From VXNE01 sp965206615 (GTDB lineage: Bacteria; Pseudomonadota; Gammaproteobacteria; Pseudomonadales; Azotimanducaceae): DNA of 64,000 nucleotides. Positions within the stretch are counted from its first letter, which is position 1, and each line of letters starts with the position of its first letter. The stretch lies in the NCBI GenBank assembly GCA_965206615.1, contig CBDBKI010000005.1, forward strand, positions 558,001 through 622,000. Direction: 5' to 3'. The notes beneath the pieces were generated by a model. The model did not search any database, was not told where the DNA came from, and saw only the letters and a program-made list of their open reading frames with translations. The position numbers and the translations under genes were made by a program. Below are positions 53,242 to 62,109 of this stretch, in pieces.

Positions 53242-53742
53242 CTACGGTGTCGTGCGGAACACCTCGTCGAGCGTTCCGGCGTCTAGCAGGTTGTCGGCCC
53301 AGGTCTCCAGCTCGGTCTCGGGCGCCCGCCGCAGCCGCTCCGCCGCTTCGGGCGACAGCCCGCCGAAGCGCTGCCGGAGCAGTCGCTCCAGCACCGCGCG
53401 CCCGCCCTCGGCGCGGCCTTGCCGCATGCCCCGCTCGATGCCTCGTTCCCCCCAATTGCCCTGCTCGATGCCTCGCTCGATGCCTCGCTCGATGGCTCGC
53501 TCGATGCCTCGCTCGATGGCTCGCTCGATGGCTCGCTCGATGCCTCGCTCGATGCCTCGCTCGATGCCCTCGGCGCGTGCCCGTTGAATGAGTCTTGTGC
53601 CCTCGACGCGGCCTTGCTCGATGCCTTCGTTGCGGGCCCGTTGAATGGGTCCTGTCACGATGCTGCCCTCCTGCGGATGCTGCCGCCGGTAGCGACGGAT
53701 CTCATTGTCCGTCAGGCCGGCGTAGATGTCGATGAACTCCAT
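53242..53742 (-). pseudogene. Duplicated 3' fragment of the Rpn-family gene, with expanded tail repeats
   Basis: The 166-codon frame begins at an internal Met (MEFIDIYAGLTDNE) shared with the complete gene at 53790 and ends with the identical C-terminus (ERLLRQRFGGLSPEA, ending DEVFRTTP). It lacks the nuclease domain. Between these parts it has about nine 12-bp repeats coding for IERG/IERA units, against about four in the complete gene. It may still be translated as a stand-alone tail. Confidence 0.75.
53463..53570 (-). repeat. 12-bp tandem repeat coding for IERG/IERA
   Basis: Nine units of GCTCGATGCCTC or GCTCGATGGCTC (+ strand) lie in tandem. The corresponding stretch of the complete gene (53978-54020) has about four, more diverged units. 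Recent slippage expansion is the simplest explanation. Confidence 0.85.
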
Positions 53743-53789
53743 GTACTTCGCTTGCCTGGCGCCGTCCGTCTCCAGCGCCAGCGCCGCGC

Positions 53790-54740
53790 CTACGGTGTCG
53801 TGCGGAACACCTCGTCGAGCGTTCCGGCGTCCAGCAGGTTGTCGGCCCAGGTCTCCAGCTCGGTCTCGGGCGCCCGCCGCAGCCGCTCCGCCGCTTCGGG
53901 CGACAGCCCGCCGAAGCGCTGCCGGAGCAGTCGCTCCAGCACCGCGCGCCCGCCCTCGGCGCGGCCTTGCCGCATGCCCCGCTCGATGCCTCGCTCGACG
54001 CCTCGTTCCATGCCCTGCTCGATGCCCTCGGCGCGGGCCCGTTGAATGAGTCCTGTCACGATGCTGCTCTCCTCCAGATGCTGCCGCCGGTAGTGGCGGA
54101 ACTCATTGTCCGTCAGGCCGGCGTAGATGTCGATGAACTCCATGTACTTCGCTTGCCTGGCGCCGTCCGTCTCCAGCGTCAGCAGGCCGTGCACCGCGCG
54201 GGCGTAGACGTCGACCCGGTCGCGGGCGGGGCTGCGCATGTTCGGCAGGTTGACGCGCGCCACCAGGTTGTCGCTGTCCAGCCAACGTCCGGCGGGCATC
54301 TCGGCGAGCTTGCAGGCCAGGTAGTCGAAGACGAGGTAGTGTCGCCGCCCGGTGCCGAGGACCAGGGATGCCGGAGCGCGGTCGGCTGCACGCAGGAAGA
54401 TCGCCACCGGCACCACGCGGTCGGTGTCGAACATCTCGGCGAGGTCCAGGCAGTAGCGGGCGAGCCGATGCGGCGAGAACCGCCGCCAGTCCGACTCCTC
54501 CTCCAGCGCGAACACGACCGCGTCGCGGCGGCCGTCGGCCCAGTCCACGAGCAGCGGCGCGTCGAGCGCCCGGTAGCGGTCGCCGAGGCGTTCCTTGAGC
54601 TGCTCCTGGCGCACCGGGACGATGCGCACGTCGTCCTCCGGCCGCGGCGCTTCCTCGGGGGCGAAGAATGCCAGCGCCTCGCGCGGGTAGTCGACGATCA
54701 GGTTCTTGAAGTTCTGGTCGTGGCTGACGGCGTCCGCCAT
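53790..54740 (-). CDS. Rpn-family / DUF4351-type PD-(D/E)XK nuclease-like protein
   Basis: The product is 316 residues from ATG 54740; ATG 54749 is an alternative. The N-terminus, HDQNFKNLIVDYPREALAFF, and the core VLFALEEESD-like strand (here AVVFALEEESDWRRFSPHRL) are typical of Rpn/transposase-(putative) proteins with a PD-(D/E)XK fold. The C-terminal tail has GIERG repeats followed by the DUF4351-like RFGGLSPEAAERLRRA helix. RpnA-type proteins are DNA endonucleases that promote recombination. The gene's 3' end is duplicated directly downstream. Confidence 0.82.
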   Translation of the reverse strand: MADAVSHDQNFKNLIVDYPREALAFFAPEEAPRPEDDVRIVPVRQEQLKERLGDRYRALDAPLLVDWADGRRDAVVFALEEESDWRRFSPHRLARYCLDLAEMFDTDRVVPVAIFLRAADRAPASLVLGTGRRHYLVFDYLACKLAEMPAGRWLDSDNLVARVNLPNMRSPARDRVDVYARAVHGLLTLETDGARQAKYMEFIDIYAGLTDNEFRHYRRQHLEESSIVTGLIQRARAEGIEQGMERGVERGIERGMRQGRAEGGRAVLERLLRQRFGGLSPEAAERLRRAPETELETWADNLLDAGTLDEVFRTTP

Positions 54741-54993
54741 GTGCTGCATCCGGCATGCGTCCCGGGAGTGCAGCATCGGGCAGGTTGCGCCGGAGGCGCC
54801 ACGGGCAATGGCTGAAACGCCTGTAGGAGATCCGCCCATTCGTGCGTCGGCGTGGCGATGCTGCCGAGCGACCGCCGACTTGGGTTGCGTTTGCCACGTC
54901 GGTGGGAGAACGCGCGGAGCGTTCTCGTCACGTCGCGCCTTGGCTCCTGCATGGAGCTCCTGCATGGGGCTCCTGCATGGGGGGCTCCCTGCA

Positions 54994-55047
54994 TGGGACA
55001 CCCACCCGAGTAGCACCCAGATTGGACCGACAAGAGTGGGTGTCCCA
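54994..55047. repeat. Inverted pair of GGGACACCCAC repeats
   Basis: TGGGACACCCACCCGAGT at 54994 and its inverse GAGTGGGTGTCCCA at 55034-55047 face each other 23 bp apart and can form a hairpin. They lie between the Rpn gene and the cupin fragment, and the right arm ends close to where the cupin reading begins. Confidence 0.75.
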
Positions 55048-55070
55048 TCTGCCATAACCATCTGCCATGT

Positions 55071-55289
55071 TTCGAACTCGAGAACACGCTCTACGACGAG
55101 TACGTCCACGTACTCGCGGGGAAGCTGATCCTGACGGACCGGCAGGGGAATGTTCGGGAGGCCGACACCGGGGACCATGTCGTGGTGCCGAAGGGGTATA
55201 GCGGCACCTGGGAAATGGTCGGCGACGTCTATCGGGAGTTAGTCGTTGCCGAGACGAACACCATCCTGGAGGACGCGAACGCGGCGTAG
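55071..55289 (+). pseudogene. 3' fragment of a cupin-domain gene
   Basis: A 72-codon stretch without a start codon reads FELENTLYDEYVHVLAGKLI, then GDHVVVPKGYSGTWEMVGDVYREL, and ends at TAG. This is the second half of a cupin of the EutQ/DUF861 type, with the conserved VVVPKGYSGTWE turn. The 5' half is missing; the reading begins 24 bp after an interspersed repeat. It is not expressed as a normal gene. Confidence 0.7.
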
Positions 55290-55341
55290 GCGCCGAGATG
55301 TACGGCGACGGAGCGTTCCCGAGGTGGCGCTGCCCCGTTGG

Positions 55342-55665
55342 GTGTCACGGGTCGAGAAGCGGAGTTCCTCGGCGGTAACCGTCTCGCCTCGGCCTTCGGG
55401 CATGAACATGGCGATATCGAGGCCTGGCGGCGACCGCGTTGCCCTCTTCGCGCAGTTGAGGGCAGCAGCGCGCCAGCAGCGCGGTCTTGCCGAATCCGCC
55501 TGGCGCCTGCAGTACGGTCAAGTGGCGATTCATCGGCGAGCACCGGGTCTCCAGGCCCCGGCGCTCCACCTGGCCGGTTACGAGGTCCGGCAGTTCCACC
55601 TTGTGGTCGAGTAGCCAGGGTGTGGCGGAGCCCGCATCAGACGGTGCGTTGTCCAGCGCATGCAT
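55342..55665 (-). pseudogene. Deleted copy of the LuxR-type regulator's 5' end
   Basis: From ATG 55665 the reading MHALDNAPSDAGSATPWLLD, then VLQAPGGFGKTALLARCCPQ closely matches the first 79 codons of the regulator at 51046. At LREEGNAVA it jumps, with a frame change, to DNA matching the codons for the MFMLEGRGETVTAEELRFST segment of the regulator, then stops matching. About 120 internal codons and the whole 3' part are missing. The junction lies in a short GGCGGCGA microhomology. Confidence 0.85.
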
Positions 55666-55819
55666 CGGTGACTCGCTGGTGTGACGAAGTGTGCCTTGTG
55701 TTCCCGTGCGGCTCGACTCTGCTCCCTGACTCGATCCCGAACTCGTCCAGAATGAAATGGGTCGTGCAGGCGAGATTGGGACTTCTTTTGCCCCTTTGGT
55801 GGCGGGGGCCAGACCCGGC

Positions 55820-57097
55820 TCACAGGTCGGCGCCAATCGCCTCCCCGTGCTGGCTGTAGTCGAGCCCTTCCTCTTCCTCCTCCGGCGTGACGCGCAGGCT
55901 GGTGAAGAGGCGAATGGCGTAGAGGATGACGAAGGTGCACAGGGCGCTCCAGGCGCCGACTACCAGCACACCTTCGATCTGCACCCACACTTGCCAGAAG
56001 TTCCCTTCCACGGCGCCCGGGGCGTTACCGATCTCCTCCAGGGCGAACACGCCGGTCAGCACGGCGCCGAGCAGCCCGCCGATCCCGTGTATGCCGAACA
56101 CGTCCAGGGCATCGTCATATCCCAGGCTGTACTTGAGCCACGCACAGGCCCAGCAGCAGCTGAAACCGGCGATGACTCCGATGGCGATGGCCCCGGCCGG
56201 CGAGACGTAGCCAGCGGCCGGCGTGATCGCCACCAATCCGGCCACCGCACCCGATACCAACCCGACGATGCTCGGCTTCCTGAGTACGGACCACTCGTAG
56301 ATCATCCAGGTCAGGGCGCCGGCGGCGGCCGATGTCTGCGTAACCAGCATCGCGAGCGCGGCGTTGCTGCCGGCGCTCAAGGCGGAACCCGCGCTGAATC
56401 CGAACCAGCCAATCCACAGCAGCGATACGCCGATCACGCTGAACAGGGGATTGTGGGGCGCCATGTTCTCGGCCCCGTAGCCCGTGCGCTTGCCCACCAC
56501 CAGGCAGGCGACGAGCCCGGCGATCCCGGCATTGATGTGCACGATCGTTCCGCCGGCGTAGTCCAGGACGCCCTCGTCGTTGAGGAAACCGCCCCCCCAG
56601 ATCCAGTGGACGACGGGCGTGTAGACCAGTACGGACCACAAGCCGACGAACCACAGCATGGCCGAGAATTTCATGCGGTCGGCCACCGCACCCGTGATCA
56701 GTGCGGCGGCGACCACGCCGAATCCGAGTTGAAAGACGACATAGACCGACTCGGGGAAGGTGCCCTTGAGACTGGTGAGGTCCAGATTCGCGAGCAGCAG
56801 CAGATCCAGGTTCCCCAGGTAGTCGTTGTCGCCGGAGAAGGCGAGGCTGTAGCCGGCCAGAATCCAGATGACCGAGACCAGGCAGCAGATGGCGAAACAC
56901 TGGCCGGCGATGGAGAGCATGTTCTTGCGCCGCACCATGCCGCCGTAGAACAGGGCGATGCCGGGCACGGTCATCATGAGTCCGAGGACCGCGGCCATCA
57001 GCATCCACGCCGTATCGCCGCTGTCGAGGCTGGAGGGGGAGGCCGCGAGCGCCGGCGTAGCCAAGAGGAGAACGGCTGTTGCGGTTGGTGTTTTCAC
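55820..57097 (-). CDS. amt: Ammonium transporter (Amt/MEP family)
   Basis: The product is 425 residues from GTG 57097, which is preceded by AGGAA. The signal-like first segment (about 1-18) is cleaved in AmtB-type proteins, and eleven membrane helices follow. Family signatures are present: DTAWMLMAAVLGLMMTVPG, GGTIVHINAGIAGLVA and YDDALDVFGIHGIGGLLGA with the twin pore histidines. It conducts ammonium across the inner membrane. No glnK gene is adjacent; a roadblock-like gene is upstream. A second, partial amt gene lies at the right window edge. Confidence 0.95.
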   Translation of the reverse strand: MKTPTATAVLLLATPALAASPSSLDSGDTAWMLMAAVLGLMMTVPGIALFYGGMVRRKNMLSIAGQCFAICCLVSVIWILAGYSLAFSGDNDYLGNLDLLLLANLDLTSLKGTFPESVYVVFQLGFGVVAAALITGAVADRMKFSAMLWFVGLWSVLVYTPVVHWIWGGGFLNDEGVLDYAGGTIVHINAGIAGLVACLVVGKRTGYGAENMAPHNPLFSVIGVSLLWIGWFGFSAGSALSAGSNAALAMLVTQTSAAAGALTWMIYEWSVLRKPSIVGLVSGAVAGLVAITPAAGYVSPAGAIAIGVIAGFSCCWACAWLKYSLGYDDALDVFGIHGIGGLLGAVLTGVFALEEIGNAPGAVEGNFWQVWVQIEGVLVVGAWSALCTFVILYAIRLFTSLRVTPEEEEEGLDYSQHGEAIGADL

Positions 57098-57275
57098 GGC
57101 AATGGGTTCCTGTTCCGTCGTCCGGTCAGTGGTGGCGGGGCGCACAATCCTGGCGCCTGAGCCGTGGTGGATGAGCGCCTGAGGCGATGCTGTCGAGTTG
57201 GTCCGCAACTCCCACGCGCCGATGGCGGGTTTGGCCCGTCTGCTGACATCAGCGCTGCTCAAGAATGCCGGTGGG

Positions 57276-58100
57276 CTAGTCTTTCGGCCTGTCCGGCCGC
57301 CGCCGCGCGGTGAACATCCGGCCGCGAGGCCCCATCGGCACGTCGCTCCGCGGACGCCCTTGCGATGCCGGCGCCTCGCCGACCGGGACACCGCGGTACG
57401 TTCGTTGCGAATGCGCGGCCGGCGGTGCTTGCGTTGCGGGCTCCGCGGCGGGTGGCGGCGCGACCGCGGGTGGCGGCGGCTCCTTGGGCGGTGGAGGGGC
57501 AGCGCGCGGCTCGGAAGCCCGCACCGATGACGGCGGTGCCTGGCTCGCGGGCGGTCGCTTGGGTCCGCGACTCGCCGGGGCAGGAGGGGTATCGGGAGCG
57601 GGCGGCCGGGGCAGCGTTGCTGACGCGTCTGCGGGCGGCTTCGCGGGTGTGGAATCGTGCCGCGCAGACGCGCCGCCGGCGCTGGCGCCAACAGGTCCGG
57701 CGACGTTCTCAAGCTGCTCAAGTGCCTGATGCACGGACATCCATCCCAGACCGAGGCTGACGGTTCTGTCCGTGATCAGTACGAACAGCGTATCCATCCG
57801 GGCTGGCACGACGGATATGAACTGGTAACTGTTCGCGGTCGCCATCTGGACTTCGCGGACGAAGTGTTCCGGGACCGAGTTGCCACTCGACCAGGCCCGG
57901 TGGAACTGGCGGATCAACCTGCCACGGAACATGTCCGTCACGGCGACCGACACCAGACCGATCCGGTTGGCGTTCAGTTCCGTGTCCGGGCCGTAAGCGG
58001 CCGCCACGGTGGCGCCCGTCGTGAGGTCGACCACAGCGCATGCGAGCGACCCCTCCGACGATGCGATGACGTCTTCGCAAACTTCCTGTACTTCCGGCAT
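57276..58100 (-). CDS. Roadblock/LC7-like domain protein with long proline-rich tail
   Basis: The product is 274 residues from ATG 58100, behind AGGAGG. The first 120 residues form a small alpha/beta domain (MPEVQEVCEDVIASSEGSLA, then FVLITDRTVSLGLGW) resembling roadblock/longin-type regulatory folds. The rest is a Pro/Ala-rich, positively charged tail that is certainly disordered. Roadblock proteins often act with small GTPases; none is nearby. It is upstream of amt on the same strand with a 178-bp gap, so co-regulation is possible. The fold call is moderate. Confidence 0.6.
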   Translation of the reverse strand: MPEVQEVCEDVIASSEGSLACAVVDLTTGATVAAAYGPDTELNANRIGLVSVAVTDMFRGRLIRQFHRAWSSGNSVPEHFVREVQMATANSYQFISVVPARMDTLFVLITDRTVSLGLGWMSVHQALEQLENVAGPVGASAGGASARHDSTPAKPPADASATLPRPPAPDTPPAPASRGPKRPPASQAPPSSVRASEPRAAPPPPKEPPPPAVAPPPAAEPATQAPPAAHSQRTYRGVPVGEAPASQGRPRSDVPMGPRGRMFTARRRPDRPKD

Positions 58101-58508
58101 CACGTTGCCTCCTGTCCGCGCGCGGACGGTGCCCGTAGCGGCGGCGCGCACCGGTTCCGTTCCGGCATGCACGTGGGGACCGGGGATAATGCAATCTGTA
58201 CGCCGCGTGGGTCAAGTCTGTCTGAGCTTTGTCCAACGCAAGCGCCCCAAAGCCGGTCCGGCGCTTCGCTGCCGCTGCGCGCCGGCGCCGCCTCCGGCCC
58301 AGCCACACCGACCTCGCATGGACCAACCGTCACCGGTCGCTTCGCTCCCGCCGGCGTTTGTTCCATGGGAGGTGAGCCTCAACGCGACCTGCGATTCCAA
58401 CGAGAAGTGAGCCTCAACGGGTGGTGCGGAAACGCTTCGTAGTGTACTGCGCCGGACCCCACTGCAACGGCGCGAACAAGGCGGCCGTACGTCTGGCGCG
58501 CGCCGTCG
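58101..58508. other. Intergenic region with a 13-bp direct repeat
   Basis: This 408-bp stretch has no gene that I can support. GTGAGCCTCAACG occurs at 58372-58384 and again at 58407-58419, 35 bp apart. It contains the promoter of the roadblock-like gene and the end of the convergently read region. Confidence 0.5.
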
Positions 58509-59711
58509 TCACTGCCCTTCCCGCCGGGCTTCCAGCTCCGCCTTGAGGCGCTCCACTTCGGCACGTCCCGCCTCGACACGGCCCCGCTCCGCTGCTTGCT
58601 CGGCCTCCCACCGCGCCTCGTGCGCCTCGAGTTCGCGGCGCTCGGCAGCGGCGCGCTCGCGCGCTTCGGCGAGGGCCGCGTTGTCGCGCTCCAACTGCCG
58701 GCGCAGCCGTTCGGCGCGCGCGCGCTCGAGTTCCAGCCGTTCGCGCTCCCGCGTCGCGACTTCCAGCTCGGTCGGCTGCCCCATCAGCGGCTCGGACGGA
58801 TAGCCCGCCATGATCGGCTGTTCCTCGAACGTGACCGTGTCGCCGAAGTAGGCCTGCCAGAACGCCTGGTGGATTCGCTGGCGGTCCGGAGCCTCCGTGA
58901 CGCCTCGCCTCGGCACGTAGAACAGCGTCGTGTCGAGCCCCGGCACCAGCGGCGGAGGTGCGCCGAACAGCGGCGTCTGTGCCGCGCGCATGCCCGCGAA
59001 ACGCTCGAACGCCCAATACCGCGGAGCGAGCTCGAGATGGGAGTACCAGTCCGAGTGCTGGATCATGTCGGACATCACGTACAGCGCCTTCGCGCCCGCA
59101 ACGGCGGCGAGTTCGAGACGGGTGTCCTCGAGGGCTTCGACCAGCAGGGCGTCCGTGACGGGCGCGTCGCGGCTGGTCGCCGCGAGCAGGTCGAGCCTGG
59201 CGGCCAGCGCGTCGCGCCGTGCGCAGAAACGGTCCATCTCCGGCGCCGGCGCGGCGCCGGACGCACCCGCCAGGTCGGTGCAGGCCCACCCTTCTCCGCC
59301 CGTGTCCGGCCGCGCCGACCGTCCCGCACGCTTGGGTCCCGGCTTGCACAGACGCTCCAGGAACACGCGGGGCTCCGCGGTTTCCGCCGCGAGGATATAG
59401 ACGCGCAGCTCGGTCTCGTCCGCCAGGCCGCCGGTGATCCCGCGCAGCAAGGCAGCCGGGAGGCTCCGGCGGCCGGCGTCGAGGGGTTTGCGAAAGTCGA
59501 ACAGCGCCACTGTCCGGCCGGTCACGTCGGCCGCGCGTTCCGGGCACAGGTCGGCGTCGAGGCGCGGCGCGCGGTTCGACAGGCCCACGAACGCCACCAC
59601 GGCTCCCACCATCAACAGCGGTGGCAGAGCGAAGCGGAAGAACCGGCTGCCGCGCGGGGAATCGGGAACGGGTCGGGGGCCTGCCATCTCCAGTACTCGG
59701 TCGTGTGTCAC
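58509..59711 (-). CDS. Membrane protein of unknown function, vWA-like fold plus coiled coil (paralogue A)
   Basis: The 400-residue protein has a short basic N-terminus, one membrane helix (about 28-46), then an extracytoplasmic alpha/beta domain. That domain contains TVALFDFRKPLDAGRRSL, FLERLCKP, LYVMSDMIQHSDWYSHLEL and VTFEEQPIMAGYPSEPLM. A C-terminal coiled coil (about 315-400) follows. The strand-helix pattern with FDF and SDM acidic residues resembles von Willebrand A-like folds, but the metal motif is not complete. The paralogue at 59958 is divergently transcribed and shares the same motifs. I recognise no named family. Confidence 0.6.
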   Translation of the reverse strand: MTHDRVLEMAGPRPVPDSPRGSRFFRFALPPLLMVGAVVAFVGLSNRAPRLDADLCPERAADVTGRTVALFDFRKPLDAGRRSLPAALLRGITGGLADETELRVYILAAETAEPRVFLERLCKPGPKRAGRSARPDTGGEGWACTDLAGASGAAPAPEMDRFCARRDALAARLDLLAATSRDAPVTDALLVEALEDTRLELAAVAGAKALYVMSDMIQHSDWYSHLELAPRYWAFERFAGMRAAQTPLFGAPPPLVPGLDTTLFYVPRRGVTEAPDRQRIHQAFWQAYFGDTVTFEEQPIMAGYPSEPLMGQPTELEVATRERERLELERARAERLRRQLERDNAALAEARERAAAERRELEAHEARWEAEQAAERGRVEAGRAEVERLKAELEARREGQ

Positions 59712-59957
59712 CGTCTGCCAGCGCGCTCCGCTCCGGTCGAAACCTCGGCCCCGATCCAGAGCGGACGGCGGAAGTTACCGCCTGGTGTGCTGGGTCGCAA
59801 ATAGCTTTGTCTTTGCGGTAGCGCAAACGTGAAGGTATTTGTGACCCAGCGCGCTAGTGACAGCGCATGCGATTCGCGGGACCTGCCGCGAACACGTCGA
59901 ACGCCGCGCCGTCCGCCGCTTCCTGTCCGCCCGCTTGCACCTTTCCCGTCGGCCTCT

Positions 59958-61631
59958 ATGATTACCGACTTCCGGCACAGCCGAACGCCAGCCTCTGGCG
60001 CGATGGGACCCTATACGACGAACCGTATGTACGGGCGCGGCGGCGGTGCGCGCTTCCTGATCCCGTTCGCCCTGGTCGTCGCGGTCGCGACGGCCCTGCT
60101 GCTGCTCGTCGATGGCGGCGACGCGGCGCCCGAGCTCGACGAGGATCTGTGCCTCGGCCAGCCGCCGCAGGAGGCGAGCGCGACCCTGCTGGTCGACTTC
60201 CAGAAACCGGTCCGCCAGGCGCGTTACGCGACGCTGCTGCGTGACATCAGCCTGGATCTCTCGGCCGGCACGGAACTGCGGGCCTTCGTCCTCACGTCGG
60301 ACCCCCGTTCTCCGAGGCAGTTCCTGGGACGCCTCTGCAAGCCCTACGACAACACCGACCTGTCGATCGACATGGCCAAGGACGCGCAGCAGGGGCAGCG
60401 CGACTGCGACGACCTGCCGGCGCAACTGCCTCCCGAGCTGCGCGAGGTGGCGAGCCGCTTCTGCGAACGCCGCGAGACGCTGCAGCGGCGGGTCCGCAGG
60501 GTCGGCTTGCTGAAGGAAGGTGCCGCGCCGGTCGCCAACGCGTACCTGCTGGAGGCGCTGGACGACACGATGTACGAGCTCGCCGCGCGACCGGGCGCGC
60601 AGACGCTGTACGTGTTCTCGGACATGCTGCAGCACGCCGACTGGTACTCCCACCTGGACCTGGACTGGAACGCGTGGCGCTTCGAGGACTTCCTGCCGCT
60701 GCGACAGGCGCGTGGCCCCGCGCCCGGGGCGGCGCAGCTGGCGGACCTGCGGGTCCGCATCCTGTATCTCCCGAGAAGCGAGCTGACGGACCCGCGCCGG
60801 CCGCGGCAGGCGCACCAGGCCTTCTGGCGTGCGTACTTCGCGGGCGCCGACGTACAGTTCCGGGACCGGCGCGCGCTGCCCGGCTATGCCGCCGCGCCCC
60901 TGATGCACACACTGCGGGAGGCGGAGTCCGCAGCCTTGGAGCGCGAGTCCCTCGAACGCCAGCGGCGCGATGCGGAGCGGGAACTGGCGCGCATCGCGCG
61001 CGAGGCCGAAGCCATCGAGGCCGAGCGGCGCGCCGGCGCCCGCCTCGCCGAGCACCGCGACACGCTGCACGACGAACTGCGCCGCCAGGAGGACGTCCTG
61101 AAACAGGAACTCGAGCGTCTCGGCGCCGAGGTCCTGGAACTCGATGCCGAGCGGGTCGAAACCGCCGTGCGGGAAGAGTCGCGCCCGACGGCGGACGAGA
61201 CGGAGCGCGCGGCGGAAACCCGGGAGGCCCTCGCGCAGGTGGCCTGCGACGTCAGCCTGCAACCGCAGTTTCGGGAGCGGCTCGAGTCCCAACGGTATCC
61301 CGGCAACCGCCGGGTGAGCTATGGCGACGCCACGATCACGGTGAGCTACGTGGTCGATCCGCGCGGCGCGACCGTGGACGGGGACATCCGGGTGGTGCCG
61401 GAACGCTCCGTCGCGAGCAATCCGGAATATTTCGAGGTGCTGTCGGAGGACACGGTTGGGGTGGTGAAGGACTGGACCTTCACCGTCGAGACGACCGACG
61501 CCGGCCAGGCCTGCAGCGGCGCGCAGCGGCGCATGGTGACCTTCACCTACCGCCAGAAGTGCGTCGGCAGGCCCATGCCCTCCTGCCGGACGGTGCAGTC
61601 CGGCGTCAGCTTCCTGGCGGCGGCGGGGTAG
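59958..61631 (+). CDS. Membrane protein of unknown function, vWA-like fold, coiled coil and TonB-C-like end (paralogue B)
   Basis: The product is 557 residues from ATG 59958, chosen to give a leader like that of paralogue A; GTG 59829 and ATG 60027 are alternatives. A membrane helix is followed by the same domain as paralogue A (LVDFQKPVRQARYATLLRDI, FLGRLCKP, LYVFSDMLQHADWYSHLDL). A coiled coil (about 340-440) and an extra C-terminal domain follow. The latter (ATITVSYVVDPRGATVDGDI, then VGVVKDWTFTVE) resembles TonB C-terminal domains. A divergent arrangement with a shared control region suggests one system. Function is unknown. Confidence 0.6.
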   Translation: MITDFRHSRTPASGAMGPYTTNRMYGRGGGARFLIPFALVVAVATALLLLVDGGDAAPELDEDLCLGQPPQEASATLLVDFQKPVRQARYATLLRDISLDLSAGTELRAFVLTSDPRSPRQFLGRLCKPYDNTDLSIDMAKDAQQGQRDCDDLPAQLPPELREVASRFCERRETLQRRVRRVGLLKEGAAPVANAYLLEALDDTMYELAARPGAQTLYVFSDMLQHADWYSHLDLDWNAWRFEDFLPLRQARGPAPGAAQLADLRVRILYLPRSELTDPRRPRQAHQAFWRAYFAGADVQFRDRRALPGYAAAPLMHTLREAESAALERESLERQRRDAERELARIAREAEAIEAERRAGARLAEHRDTLHDELRRQEDVLKQELERLGAEVLELDAERVETAVREESRPTADETERAAETREALAQVACDVSLQPQFRERLESQRYPGNRRVSYGDATITVSYVVDPRGATVDGDIRVVPERSVASNPEYFEVLSEDTVGVVKDWTFTVETTDAGQACSGAQRRMVTFTYRQKCVGRPMPSCRTVQSGVSFLAAAG

Positions 61632-61679
61632 GGGCCACGCTTGTCGTCGTCCGAGGCGGGCCGTGCACGACTCCAAAAC

Positions 61680-61700
61680 GGGACGGGACAAGCCCGTCCC
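61680..61700. terminator. Hairpin between convergent genes
   Basis: A perfect 8-bp stem (GGGACGGG/CCCGTCCC) with a 5-nt loop ACAAG lies in the 93-bp gap between convergent genes. There is no clear T-run, but its position fits a bidirectional terminator. Confidence 0.5.
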
Positions 61701-61724
61701 CTACACGTCCCGCGACGGGCAGGA

Positions 61725-62096
61725 TCAGAGCCGGTAGCGCCGGTCCAGGTACGTGATCACGAACTTGACGCGGGCCGCGCAGCGGTCGAGCGGTTCGGCT
61801 GCGCCGCTGCAGAGCGCACGCAGGTCGCGGCTCCGGTCCTGCGCCGGTCCCCCGAGCGCCCCCGCCAACGCGGTCTTCAGGTCGCGAGCCCGGTCGCGAT
61901 CGAACTCGGACCGCTGCGTCGGGCAGCGCGAGCAGACGAGCTCACGGAACACGAGGGCCTTACCCGCGGTGTAGGCCCCGCGGGCGTTCACCTTGCTGTT
62001 TCCCGGTCCCGCCGACCCGGACCCCAGCGCCGCGGGCTGCAGCAGCCCCAGGCAGGCGGCCGCGGCCCAGCATGACAGTCGACCCCATCGCTTCAT
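61725..62096 (-). CDS. Small secreted CxxC protein (copy 1)
   Basis: The 123-residue precursor has a signal peptide (about 1-24). The mature part begins GSGSAGPGNSKVNARGAYTA, then FRELVCSRCP with a CxxC, then a helical region with two further Cys (RALCSG, DRCAARVKF). It ends YLDRRYRL. Its close paralogue is at 63036, and a beta-barrel gene lies between them. The three genes have 13-bp and 5-bp gaps and form one operon on the - strand. No family is recognised. The four Cys suggest disulfides or metal binding. Confidence 0.6.
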   Translation of the reverse strand: MKRWGRLSCWAAAACLGLLQPAALGSGSAGPGNSKVNARGAYTAGKALVFRELVCSRCPTQRSEFDRDRARDLKTALAGALGGPAQDRSRDLRALCSGAAEPLDRCAARVKFVITYLDRRYRL

Positions 62097-62109
62097 GAGC
62101 GAGCCCTCC

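Noticed and set aside
58414..59826. 470-codon frame on the - strand
   Set aside because: It is a shadow of the 58509-59711 gene in another frame; the latter has the membrane helix and the motifs shared with its paralogue.
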